Below, one piece after another: positions 35,925-48,548 of a stretch of DNA of 64,000 bases (positions are counted from its first letter, which is position 1; every line of letters begins with the position of its first letter). This stretch comes from Cymbidium sinense (Eukaryota; Streptophyta; Magnoliopsida; Asparagales; Orchidaceae): positions 214,638,982 to 214,702,981 of the forward strand of contig CM038215.1 in NCBI GenBank assembly GCA_021442155.1, read 5' to 3'. A program made the translations under genes and the position numbers. The notes below the pieces were generated by a model that searched no databases, had not been told where the DNA came from, and saw nothing but the letters and a program-made list of their open reading frames with translations.

Positions 35925-36760
35925 AGAGACCTTTCTCTTGAAGGGAGGTTGCCATTATCAAAAAGGATAAGGAGCTGGATTGGAGGCAACCATTCATAGA
36001 TTACTTGGTTAGAGGAAAACTACCTCAAGAGAAATCACAAGCCCATCAGATGAAGTAGAGAGCCCTCTCCTATGCTCTCGTGGATGGCACCTTGTACCAT
36101 GTATCAAATGTGGTTATCTTGTTTAGACAAACACAAATAAGATCATGAGGTACATTCAGTTATGAGGAGCATCAATTGTCGAAGATGAAAGCTAAGATCG
36201 AGATTAGGATACTACGCCTTGATGATTATAGCATGGATGTAGCTAGGGAGATGCCATATGTATGTCATACGTGTGGTCTACATCAACCACCCAATATTCT
36301 ACATCCTACGTTAGCCTCATGGCCATTTGAGTGTTGGGGTAACGACATAGTGGGTCCGATCGATCCTCCTTCTTCCAAGGGTCATCGGTTCATCTAGTTG
36401 CCGACTACTTTTCTAAGTGGGTGAGGCAATCTCACTTAGAGAGGTCACTTCGACATGTGCTCTGTTTTAGAACCATATATATAGGTTGTGCCTCGATGAA
36501 TTATATTTGATAATGGTACGCATTCAAAGCACCAAGATCAACAACAGAGACACATAGATTGGAGATACTCCCTATCCTAACGAAGCATTCAACAAAACTC
36601 TCATACTAAAGAAGATACTTGATAATAAATGATAGTGGCATGAGCGTTGAAGCCACTTGGCATACCACCACACAAAACTCCAACTCAATCTACCTTGTTC
36701 TCCTTAGTATATGGGTTTGAAGAAGTTCTACCATTAGAAGTTTAGCTCCCATCACTAAGG
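35925..36760 (+). pseudogene. Integrase of giant Tat element (broken)
   Basis: The integrase that would join element DNA to the chromosome. It begins with the Tat-type pre-integrase block 'DWRQPFIDYLVRGKLPQEK' (35972-36030) and 'ALVDGTLYHVS'. The HHCC zinc-binding region near 36150-36310 is damaged but keeps 'CHTCGLHQPPNILHP'. The catalytic core starts 'SWPFECWGNDIVGPIDPPSS' (36320-36380), where the first Asp is followed by IVG as in the family. 'IIFDNGTHSKH' near 36500 holds the second Asp. 'FSLVYGFEEVLPLEV' near 36700 is the core end with Glu. Stops occur throughout. From about 36760 to 37095 a decayed C-terminal tail follows. Confidence 0.85.
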
Positions 36761-37099
36761 ATAATAATGGGTAGTAAAATCACTAAGCCAAGTTCTGGTT
36801 AGAAGAGCTCAAGGTTTGGAGGAGAGAGAGAGATGCCTAAGCAAAACCTCGAGTTACAAATCCAAGATGATGATTCAAGCTCACACAATTGCCTAGAAAC
36901 TTTTTAAGTAGGAGCTTTATCTTAGTTTTAGACCAATGTTGCTTGCAAGATGGGAGGCAAGTTTAAACCCACTTAGGAATGCCCTTTTATCATAGAAAAG
37001 GCCTACCAAGGAGAATCTTATCGGCTTATTAATTGTAAAGGGGAACACCTGATGCTTCAAATTAATGAGTTCTATTTAAAGGAATACTACCCATAAAAT

Positions 37100-39456
37100 C
37101 ATGTCTGAAAATAATTATCTTCAAAAATTCTATTTCAATTCATCAATATATTCTCTTCTTTCAAAGCATTATTTACTTGTTCATGAATCTATCACGACGT
37201 GTTTATGGTAGGTGTAAGAAAACCTGAGAGGCATCATATTATTCTTTCATAACACAAACACAAATTAAACATAATTCCCCAAATACTACTAGAGTAGGTG
37301 TGAGAGAACCCAAGATCATAACTAAGTTAGGTGTAAGAGAACCCAAGTGGCATCCTGTCCTCCTTTAACACAACCACAACCACAAACATAAACACAGACA
37401 CATATCTTTTATCTCAGGTATTTTGATGTGGGAGTAAACCCCCTGTGGAACTCATTCATTATACTCTAGGTCTGGCTAACATGTTGCATTGCTAGTCTTT
37501 CACCCTAGTGGTCACTTGCCCGGTGGATGTGAGTCCCCACACTTTCTTCCTGACTTGATCATTGCAAAATGATGAGCACTTTGTTAGTTTGGTAGACCTC
37601 ATTGCACAACTAGTAAACTACTTCATGTTGACATTATTTAAGAAGATGTAAGCTACATGCTTTCTTCTTGATCTAGCCATCATGCACTAACTAGGTTGAG
37701 TATATTTTGAGATTTAGGATAAGTCCCCCAATGGATCCTTTCCTCTTGACTACTTATAAGTTAATATAAGTCCCCGAGAGGCATTCACTCAGTAGTCACC
37801 CTAGGTTGGATAGTACCTGTCAAGCCACTATCACAATTAGTTCTTTAGGAGGATATGAGTCCCGATGCTTTCTTCTAGGCGATTGTTATTGTGCACCTTA
37901 AGTTGGTTGATTTTCTATCTTGTGATGACTCACCCGGTGGATACACTCTTGGCGGTGAGTCCCCATGCTTTCTCCTTGAGTTAGCCGAATACCTATAAAC
38001 ATTAACTTCTTCAGGGTTTTGGATAAAGCCCTTAGCAGCCTATCTCTTACGGGCACTCTATTTGGATCATGTCCTTTGCGACCCCACTTAGACACTACCT
38101 GGGATACTCTTAGATTGGACAGTCCCCCTTTCTTAGTAGCCACCCTGTAGTTGGAGAATTTGTTCAGTGGATGCATAGATTCTCCCTTGGTTTAGTAAAT
38201 CTGAGATAGGTCTAGGCTAATATAAGCTCCATCTCAATGTCATCCCTCACAAACCAATAGGGTCCATGATAAACAAACAAATAAATAAATTTATTCTCTT
38301 GTGGATTAGGAATTCAAGCCCCCAATGGCCCCTTTCCCAAGCAGACATCCTATCTTTAGAGGCGTGTCGTGAGAACTCCCTATAGAATTGCACTACTTGA
38401 GTGGAGATAAGTCCCGTTCACTCTCGTTGCCCTTAGGTTGTTTAATCTATTTTTGCGGGTTACCTCGGTGATCATTTCACTCTAGAAGATATAAGTCTAC
38501 TATGCATTCTTTTTAACATGACTATTATAAATCGACGGCAACCCTAAGTTAGATCGACATGTTACCATTGATGTGTCACCCTAGTGGTATTTTGTTTAGG
38601 AAGATGTGAGTCCCCATGCTTTCTTCCCTGAATTAACTAAATCAAAAGGCACCTGGTTGGATAGTTCTCCCCCGGTAGAAACTACTCTTTTGGATTGATA
38701 AATGAAGTAGGCCAGATAACATGGCCCTTACTGTCCATCCATATGAGTCATCCAAATATAATTAAAATGGAATTAATTTTGACTATCTTTGAGCTGATTT
38801 AAGTCCTCGATACTAGTGATTGATCCTTACTTTGGAAGATGTAAGTGCATTTTCATCTACACCGCTGCTACATCAAGGCAACCCTTTGGTTGGATAGTCC
38901 TACCATGTGGTTGGTAGACTACCCCTTTGGATTTATAAACTTGAGATAGGCTAAGGACAATATGGCCCCTACTTAATGCGGTCCATCATAAACCGACAGG
39001 GTCCATTCTAAAATTTAAAATTTAAAATCTGAAACAAACCCAACCAACTTCCCTAGTGGAGTCAAATTAAATAATCAAATCACTCCTCTGAGATGCAAAT
39101 CTTTCATTCCCCGTGAATAATTCAATCAACGAACTTGCTCCCTGTGGAGGTTCACACTTCATCCTAGTGGATTCCAAATTAAAATCCCCTAGTGGATTTC
39201 ACCACCTCTTATCCCCAGTGGATAGTTTGAACCTTCCCTAGTGGAAGGTTCACATACTCAATCCCTAGTGGATTCCCCCTTCACTCTCTTTTTTCTTTGA
39301 CATAAGTGGAGTTGCATTGCACTAAGCTCTTGATTCCTTCTATACCTCGGGTTTGAGAGTAGATCATTTCCATTAGTGCTGATGTTTGACGTTGTTGATC
39401 ATTCACACCATACATGATATGTCTTATCAGTCACACCACACCTATTGGGCGCCCTT
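37100..39456 (+). other. 3' internal non-coding region of giant Tat element
   Basis: About 2.35 kb between integrase and the 3' LTR without a coding domain. It contains degenerate repeats. 'taggtgtaagagaaccc'-type words occur at 37207, 37291 and 37326. Copies of a block like 'gagtccccatgctttcttcc' occur at about 37531, 37857, 37957 and 38608 (weaker at 37650). A 25-bp repeat lies at 39140-39285. Just before the LTR, where a polypurine tract is expected, the sequence is 'ctattgggcgcccttt', which is not purine-rich. Confidence 0.75.
39140..39285 (+). repeat. About 25-bp tandem repeat, six units
   Basis: The word 'ccctagtggattcc', or a close variant, recurs at about 39140, 39163, 39188, 39214, 39237 and 39264, so the period is 23-27 bp. 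It sits 170 bp upstream of the 3' LTR. Confidence 0.8.
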
Positions 39457-42400
39457 TGTTGACCTCACTTTTGGAGTGAGCTTTCAAACTCTCCATCTTA
39501 GATATAGGACTCCTCCAAACACTAAGAGTTCCTTAGTCTTAAGACACTTCTAGTGATTAGGTGAACACTTAACCTAACCCTAGAGATTTAGAAGAGTTAG
39601 CCATAGGAATAGGTTATGCCTTAGGGGTATTAGGAATATTTTCCTACCATATAACTTGAACCTATTCCTTATCTCTCTCCTTTAAATCAATTCTAAAGTC
39701 AAAATCATGAATCAATTTCAAATCAAATGATTCATGATTGATTTAAATCTTCAAGCCTTTGATTTCACCTTATGGACTTAGCTCAAACCAAATCCAAATC
39801 ATTCCAAACTCAAAAGATTTTCTCATAACCCATTTATATTCATAAATATAAACGAAAATAACCAAAATCAATTCAAAACTCAAATCCAATCTAACCATAA
39901 ATCTAACTTATACTCTTTCAAGTCAAATCCTTGAACTCCTTCAAACCAAATCCAAATCACTCCAAACTCAAAAGATTTTCTCATAGCCCATTTATATTAT
40001 CATTTATATTCACAAATATAAATAAAATATAAATTCAAATAACTGAAATCAATTCAAAACTAAAATCCAAATCCAACCCAAAATCCAACTTATACTCTTT
40101 CAAGTCAAATCCTTGAACTCCTTCAAACCAAATCCAAATCACTCCAAACTCAAAAGATTTTCTCATAGCCTATTTATATTCTCATTTATATTCATAAATA
40201 TAAATAAAATATAAATTCAAATAATCAAAAAAAAATTCAAAACTCAAATCCAAATCCAACCCAAAATTCAACATATGCTCTTTCAAGTCAAATCCTTGAA
40301 CTTAGCCAAATCATTCTCAAATCAATCCAAACCTTTGAATTTTATTTCAAACAATCACTCAATCACATACACAAATATAAACATAAATTACAATCACCAA
40401 ACCAAAATCAAACTAACTCAAGTCAAACTCATGTTTGACTTGAAATTGTAAATGAAAAACCCATTTGACTCCAAATCATAAGTCCATATGTGAGTTAAAC
40501 CAAACTTGAATCAAGCCTTGATGAAGCCAATTAACCTATTTAGGCTCACTTGACCCAAAATGACCTAAAAGACCTTTTTGAGCCAAATTCTAATCCAACC
40601 CAAATTAGATTGAACTAAGCCCATATAAGCCTCACATTGTGAGCAAAAATCATCCTAGGATGATCAATCACCCAAATTGGGTAAAACCAAGTCAAACCTA
40701 GCCTTTGACCAAGTCAACACTTAGCACAAATGAAATCTAAATAAGTTAAAATTCATATAAGCCAAATTGATAGAAACCATTGATCTAAACTAATCCATAA
40801 TCAATGATTGAATATGATCAAGCCATCAATTGAGCCAAACCAAGCATGATTGGCCACTTGACCTAAGTTGACCCAAATTGACCTAAAAAGTCAAAATGGG
40901 TCAAATCTTAATCTAAGCCAAATTGATTGCAACAAATGGATCAAATTCATTCGAAATCACTTGTTGAACTTGACCAAAGCTTCAATTGACGAATTAGACC
41001 CAACCTACCCCAATTGACCTTGAACTTAGCTTGACCTAAAAGGTCAAATCAACTTGAAATCAAACCAAATCAAAATTGATTGAAACTAAAGCTTGAAATA
41101 TATTTCAAATGATCAACAAAGCCTAAATCAACCCATGACCTAACCCAATTGTGTCAAATGGGTCAAATTGGTCAAGTTGACCCATTTGACCTAAATGAAC
41201 TCAAATGAACCAAAACCAAATCTAAACAAAATTGAACCAAACCAATGACACCAATAAGCTCCAAATGATCATTTGAACTTGACCTATGGTTTGATTTGAC
41301 CAATTGGTCAACCTAACATTTATTGACCTAAATGGATCAAATTGAACCAATTCAAACCAAATGAACTCCAAATCACTTGAAATTTGGCCCAACCTATTTT
41401 GGAATCATTTCAAATCTACCCAAATCAAAATCGTGGCCAAATGACCATTTTGCTCTTAGGTCAAAGGGTATCCTATGGCCATATTCACTTGGAATTTGGC
41501 CAATTCTTTCTCAAGGTCACTTGGCAACCTTCTAGTTGTCCACTTGGACACTAAGGAGGGTGGTGAACATGACTGATGACCTTGGTCATGACCAACTAAG
41601 GCCAAATGACCCCTCAATTATTGAGCACTTGGATCACTAAATGCACTCACTAGCACATGGGCACTCACTCTCCTCCACTCCTATGCCTAAAATGACTCAC
41701 ACGAAATGTTTGGCAGCCCAAACTATGAACCCAATCTCACCCATTGATAAAAAATGACATCTCAGCCTTCCACCATCCGATTCAAGGAGGGGGATATATA
41801 CTCCCCCTCATTCCACTTAAACCACATGCACTCAAATCAAAAGAGCCAAGGAGAGTGAGTTGAAGCTCCCTAAGCTTTTCCAAGTCCTTCCCAAGCTCCA
41901 TTGATATCTCCTTCTTAGTTTTTCTCAAAGCCTAAATAGGGGAGCTCAATCCAAATCCCAACTCACTCAATTCTCTTCCAAAACCAAATTAACCATGCAA
42001 GCACCATTAGTGGACCTCATCAAGCTCAACCAAGTCATTTCCCAAGTATCCAAGCCATAGGAAGCACCTTGATTAAGCCTGATCACCATTGAAGGGAGCT
42101 TGGTCAACCGAGCCATCCACTTCAAATCAAGACTCAATACCTTCAACATGGCTTCATCACTACTAGACAAAGCTACCTCCTCTATTAGAAACACAAGTGA
42201 TAGCCTCCAACCAGGTAATTTCTCAAAATCATAGCCATAGGAAAAATATCTTGGTACTTTTTTGAAGAAAAGTGTCATCCCTTGAGATCTTGTCTATTGG
42301 ATGTACATCCCCCATCCTTTTAAAGGTGAGAGATCATTTTAATCCCAATCCAAGCATGGGTGAGTTCAAATCGAATGGGGAGAGACGAACGGTGTTTGTC

Positions 42401-45400
42401 TTTCATCGCTTGTGAAGGAGAAGGATCACCCGCCGTCCATTCCACGTGATTGGAATGGATGGCTATGATTAGATCATGCGATAGTCCCTTTGATTTAAAC
42501 CTAAACCACATGATTAATCCTTGCCATCCAATCTTAGATCAGATGGCCCATGGAAAAGCTTCACCGACTCGGATGGATGTTACAACTTAAATAACCTATC
42601 ATTTGCAAGAAAGTGGCGCGTGGCCATATGGCCTGATGGGATTAGGGGTTAATTAAGCCTAATTAATCCTATTTTAATGTTGAAACTTTTAAAATTCATA
42701 ACTAATTGTAGAAAAACAAAAAAGACAAACTCAAGTTCATTTCAAAGATAATTCAGAGAGAAATAATAAAAATTAAAATTAATTAGTTTTGAATAGTGAT
42801 TTTAACTCAATTTAGTTTTTATCAGAAATGTAACTAGGCCAATTACTCCTTAATTGCTTCAACAATTAATTCCAAACTTCATAAAGTTGATTAGGGATGA
42901 TCTTTGCCTCCCATAGTTTTCTTGGAATTTATTATTGGAGTAATTAGGGAATTGCTTGATTCACCACTAATCACTTTCTTAATTAATTAAATGATTAATT
43001 AACCTATTAAACAAAGATAAATCCACTAATTAAGCTTGCTAATCATCATGAAATAGTGAATGGGCTTAGGGAATAAGATTATGATTTCTTTTCCAATCTT
43101 TTCTCCTTTATTTCATTTTGATAAACACTTAATTAAGTCATAATTAATTAATGGATTAATCACCCCATCAATTAATTTAATTAATCAAATTTAAAACCAA
43201 ATTATTCTAGAACTTAGTCACTTAATCTTGGGTAGATTCTTAGGTGTTCAATAACCTAAGAGACATCAAAGGAAATTATAATCAGGTTACATGTGTAGGA
43301 TAGTTATGAAAGTATTTAATCAAACCCTTTAGCTTAATTAATCAATAATTGTGAGCCAATTGTATTAGGCCCATTTATTTCCTAGATGCATTTGCTTATT
43401 TAAATTTCATGTGGTGACACATCATATGTTGGCTCATAATTACTTGAATAGTGATGTTAAAGTGGTATAGGTAAAGCATAATTAATGTATTTAATTCATA
43501 CTTTAACCAAAATAAAACATAAAATCAACCTAATTGTTCTAAAAATAAACTAAACCAATTCACACATAAAGGAAATGGATTAGATAGCAATCCTTTTTCA
43601 TATTTCTAAGTCAAATCAAATCCAAAATAAAATCTCTTTAAAGAATTTTTGATTCATTTTAAATAATCCCATTTTATATGATTATCCTAAGGAAGTAATT
43701 AGGGTGAATGAAGTCATGTGCTTACAACCCTTTATTTCTTTCCAAGCCTGTTAAATATTGTTTACTATATGAAAACATGCATTCATTTATTTAAAAAAAA
43801 TAAATAAAATGTTTTCTTTTATATCAAATTGCATATTTTGGCTAAAGTTAAGAATATGAGTGGCTATTATCACTATTAAACCAAAAAATATTTTTAAAAC
43901 CTATAAATCAAAGATTATGAATGAAGTGATGCTACTTACAAGCACTTATAAGCTTGCATGTGATTATAGCATGAGATGTGTATTATGTTATTTTCTTTTC
44001 TTCTCTTAATATGGATATGAATAAGATTTGCAAAGTGTATAGTTCATTTGAAAAGAACACAACACTTGGTTAAATCTATTCCTATGCATTTCTATGTTAT
44101 GACATAAGAAGGATCCTCATATTTACACATGTAAATTATACAACCAAATTAAACATAATCTTTTGCATAATTCTTCATCCATTTGTTTCTTTTTGTACAT
44201 TTACATGTATTTAAGAAAAGTGGTATATTAGTTTGGACATCCCGGGGATGTGAGGCTTTAAGTAGCCCTAAGTTGGTCTTGTACCTTATGCCCCTGATGT
44301 AGAAAATAATAGCATCATACTCACTTATATCTTTTATACATGTGGATGTGCATTTGATTAATGAATGAGAAATCCCTCTTTTCTACATAATAAAGACATG
44401 CATTCATGGAACATCCAAATTTTCATATCTCTTTGCATCCATCATCAAGGTGTGTTAAAATTTGCATTGTATGTATAGCTATGTTTAGGATTATCCATAT
44501 GCATGGTATACATAATGGAAAGAAATGAATGAGTGTGTGTTATGTGATAGTAATTCATCCTAACTAATTCTAAGAGGCCTTTCTTGTTGAATATGACTAT
44601 TTAGAGTAAATCTAAAATTAGGATTAACAAAAATACATAATAAAATATTCACAAAAGGAAATCTATTAATGAATCTACCTTAGAAATACTTTAAGGTAAT
44701 GATGAAGGAGAGTTCTCCTCTCCTTCTTCTCTTTACAATATTTAGTCACTAAGTGTAGGTTCATTCAAACCAAATCAAATCACCAACTAAAATTGACAAT
44801 TCAACTAAATCACTTAAACCAAAACCACCATCTAATTTGAATCTTTCACACTTAGAAAACTCTAACCTTAAAGCCTAGCTAAGACATGCCACACAAGCCT
44901 TAAAAGGCACACACATTAGGCTAAGTCACCATTTCTAGCTCTATTTGGGGCGATGCATGGTTTGATGCATGGTTTTGTTTAATGATGTAATGTTTTTGGA
45001 CTGAATGATAGGGTGTATGTGCATAGACTACATGATAGGACAATCTTAGCCTAATCATGTCTTCTATAGGGATTATGCTTAAGGGGCGCTGTAATAAAAA
45101 TATAAATGCTTTTGCTATGCAGGTTGCTTATACCCCTAAGCATAATCCAAATTAGGACAGGAGGGCTTGGTTGCCTATATGTGGGGTGCTAACTCAAATT
45201 ATTCATATGACTGCTTTGGTTGTGTAATATGTTTAACTAACTTTTATTTTACAAGTTTAACTATATTTAATTTTCTTATTTTCATGTAAATTTTATAATT
45301 AAGATTTGGAATGAATGTTATGGGGGATTAGGATGAACATTGGTCGTAAGACCTAGTCTTATGCACCATGTGATGTCTTTGGAGCAACCATATTCCAATC

Positions 45401-46998
45401 AAGTGAAAAGGAAGAAAGAAAAGAAGCAAATCAAAATAAAGAATGAAGAATGAAGAATGAAGACCCCATAACATAAATTCCTTTCAATTGTAATTAGTCA
45501 TTTGTAATCCGAGTTGTATAGGGGTAGAGCTCGGCTACCCATTATCTTTTCACGTTTGTGCGATGGAGCTTGACCACATCAGCCTCTTATTCTTTTGTGC
45601 CAATTTTATAAATTGATTGATGTTTTATTTATGATTGCACAATTAGGATGGCATAATTTTTCTAGTTTCTTTATTGTTTGATGAATGGCTTGGATGCGAT
45701 TAGGCTCTTAGAAAAAAATAAATTTTCTATCCAATAAATTAACTTAAAATTAAATTAAATAACTCATAACCTAACCTTAAGCCTAAGACATAAATCAAGA
45801 CAATAAAAGATTTAGCAACCCCTTAGCTCGATGTTGTAGGTCTCACATCATGCATAAATCATATTACTTCACTCTTGCTAATGGAGGGCTTCTACCTTTG
45901 CCAGAGAAAATGGCATGACCTTTGAGAGCCATGGTAGTAACACACCTCCTTCTTTCTGATTTTATCCCATAACCAATCTTCTCATGCATTAGGCATATGA
46001 AATCCCATAGCCTATGTCAAATAACAAATGTCCAAAAATCAAAAATAAACTTAACAAAATTTTCATTAGAATAGGTCATTATTCATGCCCTTCATGATCT
46101 AGTCTCTTAAGGAGTGTATTTATGGACTTAGTCTCCTTTCTAAATAAAAAACAACTTAGACATCTTGTAAAGCATAAGACTTGCCTACATGTATTTAAAA
46201 TCATAGCAGGAGTTAGTTGGCGGCCACCTCCAGACAGTTGTAAGTCCAACAATTGGGTGATTTATTCTCTCTGGTGGAGGTAAACCATACCATTTTCACC
46301 TTAGATTTAGGTCGTGCTTTGGCCCTTGCCCAAGCTCCTTAGATTTAGGAACTGAGGTTGTTGTTTCTCTTTATAGCTACAAGCATAAACCCTCACCTCT
46401 TAGGCATCTCTACAATCTTGTATTGTGGAATTATAAGTCATATATTTCTAATAAAAATTCAACTCAAACATATAATTTCCCTCAATTTCAAAAATATTAA
46501 GCCCAACCATAGGATAGTTTAAGATGATCACTAGGTTTCTTAGTATCATGGGCATCCCCTACTCTTCTCCCTTTGGTTTAGATAATAATTCTTTCCTTTT
46601 GTTCAAACCCCACTGGATTTTCTAAAAATAACTAATTGATTGATAGTCCTATCTTTGAAATCTTTGGAGATAACAATCATTTACCTTAATCGAGAGTATT
46701 CTAAGGAGTCTCATTCCTTAGAATAGGCTTATCTATATAGGGAACTTAACAAACCCAATTTACAATTAAACCTACTTTACTTTTCCATATAAAGTAGGGG
46801 AAATATCTCTGGTACATTCGAAGACCCATTATCCTTAAGAGTCATTATTAGGTGATCAGGTCTGTCATAGGATGGTGCCTTCTGTCTCTCGAGATAGTAC
46901 ATCATTCCTCAATATCGTACCCAATTACCCTAATGAGCACATCTGCAGATCTACGTGGTGTCCAACCCTCCACATTTCTCCAAAAACAAACCACCACA
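39457..46998 (+). mobile_element. 3' LTR of giant Tat element
   Basis: 7.54 kb, starting TGTTGACCTC and ending CCACCACA, direct repeat of 20046-27145. It keeps the first 190 bp that the 5' LTR has largely lost, and carries the 181-bp tandem units (39787-40330, one unit shortened), the TTGACC/GGTCAA zone (40430-41370) and the TATA-like inverted repeat (41787-41809). The two LTRs differ by many point changes and small indels, so the insertion is not recent. Right boundary set by the 5-bp duplication AGTTA and by the resumption of LINE target and Tekay leader sequence. Confidence 0.88.
41787..41809 (+). promoter_or_regulatory. TATA-like box within an inverted repeat (3' LTR copy)
   Basis: GAGGGGGA-TATATAC-TCCCCCTC, perfect 8-bp arms, followed by 'attccac'. 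Counterpart of 22245-22265; solo LTR 1 has a shorter version, GGGGA-TATAC-TCCCC, at about 14223-14237. Confidence 0.5.
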
Positions 46999-47015
46999 AG
47001 TTATGATAATTACTT
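46999..47015 (+). repeat. Right target duplications of giant element (AGTTA) and L1 LINE (TGATAATTACTT)
   Basis: 46999-47003 is the right 5-bp duplication of the giant element. 47004-47015 is the remainder of the LINE's right duplication, matching 6386-6397 at 11 of 12 bases. After it the Tekay leader resumes. Confidence 0.8.
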
Positions 47016-47017
47016 AA

Positions 47018-47065
47018 ATTAGTATCAGAGAAATTGATTTGGAAGAATAAATTTGTAATAAGAGC
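47018..47065 (+). other. Tekay primer-binding site and start of leader
   Basis: TTAGTATCAGAGA at 47019-47031 matches the TGGTATCAGAG site complementary to initiator tRNA-Met used by chromoviruses, with one G-to-A change. It belongs to the Tekay element whose 5' LTR ends at 6390. 47061-47065 (AGAGC) is the left target duplication of the next insertion. Confidence 0.8.
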
Positions 47066-48495
47066 TATTGATCTCATTTTTGGATGAGGTTAATATCATT
47101 TCTGAAATAATTAGGACACATAGTCTTAGATTAGGAGTGTTTTAATTAAGCACTTAGAATACTACTCTAGTGACCTAGTTCATCCTCTTTGGGTTTGATC
47201 TAACCTAATAGATTTAGGTAGAATCAACTTAAATGTCAAACATAAATGAAATCAAATACATTTCACTTAAAATTTGAATTCATTTGAGCTTAAAGCAAGG
47301 TGATTAAGGTGATTAACCTAATTACCTTATATAAGATCAAAATTAATTAAATCAAAAAGAAAATCAAACAAAATCAAAACAAATCAAAATAAACCAAAAT
47401 TAATTTAAATTAAATTAAATCAAAGAACATCAAATCTAAATTAAGGTTAAAAAATGGCCAACCCTTTTTCCATGTGTTTGACTTATGTGGGGTCCCACCA
47501 AGTCAAAGGTCAACCCACCAAAATTTGACCAAATGAAATCATTCTGATTAAATATGAATTTAAAGAATTTAAATCCAATAAGGCCTTAATTAGGCTAAAT
47601 ATGTCATTTGACCTAAATGAGCCTAAATGAGTCTTATTGGGTTAAAACTCAAATCAAACCAAAACTAACTCAATTTGATTACCCAAAATCACTTGGAAAT
47701 GATAATTAAAAATAATTCAATCCATTATTGGGTCCAATTTGACTAATTTGATCATTTGGCCCAAATGAACCCAAATTTAATCAATTAAGCACAATTTGGG
47801 TCAAATGGGTTAAAATTGAAATAAAAAAGAAATTAAATGAAACAAATCACTCCAAATTAACTCACTTAAGTGATTAAACATGATTAGAGTCCAAACATAA
47901 TTTAATTGAGTTAGACTTGCTCATTTGACTCAATCAAATTCAACTTAACCCATTTAAATCAAAATGGGTCAAGTTAACTTAAAATCTAATGAGACTCTCA
48001 TGTCTCTCATGTGGGCTAATTGAATTCTTAATTTTCCAGTGGACAATTAATGATGATTTAAACCCAAACCTAAAACCAATCAAATAATAAAATTAATTCA
48101 AATCAATTTGATCAAAGAAATGTCAAAATATCATGAAATTAAATACTTAAATTAAAATCCAATCTAAATGATTAACCTAATGATTAGTCACTTTGGAAAA
48201 CTTGACTTGGGTCAACAACCAACCAACAAACTATGAGGTAACGAGGTGACATGGGAGAAGTTAAGTGTAACACGTGGATCGTGTAAAGGAAAAAAATTGA
48301 ATTTCAAAAGAAAATCAAATCCTACTTCCCTTCCTCCACATATCATCTATCCACCTATTCACTTGAACAAAAATTGGATTCATTCCAATTAGTTGACTAC
48401 CTCTTGGAGAAAACTTCCAAGGGGAATTAATGAGATAATGACTATCACCATGGAAACCAATGAAGAGAGAATTCCATGGAGGATGGATCATGACC

Positions 48496-48548
<53 letters not shown>

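Larger units (their letters stand above)
20046..46998 (+). mobile_element. Giant Ty3/gypsy Tat-lineage LTR retrotransposon (about 27 kb)
   Basis: Two direct repeats of 7.1 kb (20046 to about 27145) and 7.5 kb (39457-46998) flank a 12.3-kb interior that starts with a primer-binding site and carries gag, protease, reverse transcriptase, RNase H, a second RNase H and integrase, in that order. The second, archaeal-type RNase H is diagnostic of the Tat group, which includes Ogre and Retand. LTRs above 7 kb are longer than those I know for this group. The coding region is full of stops, so it could move only with proteins from another copy. It is nested in the far target duplication of the L1 LINE, in opposite orientation to it. 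Confidence 0.9.
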
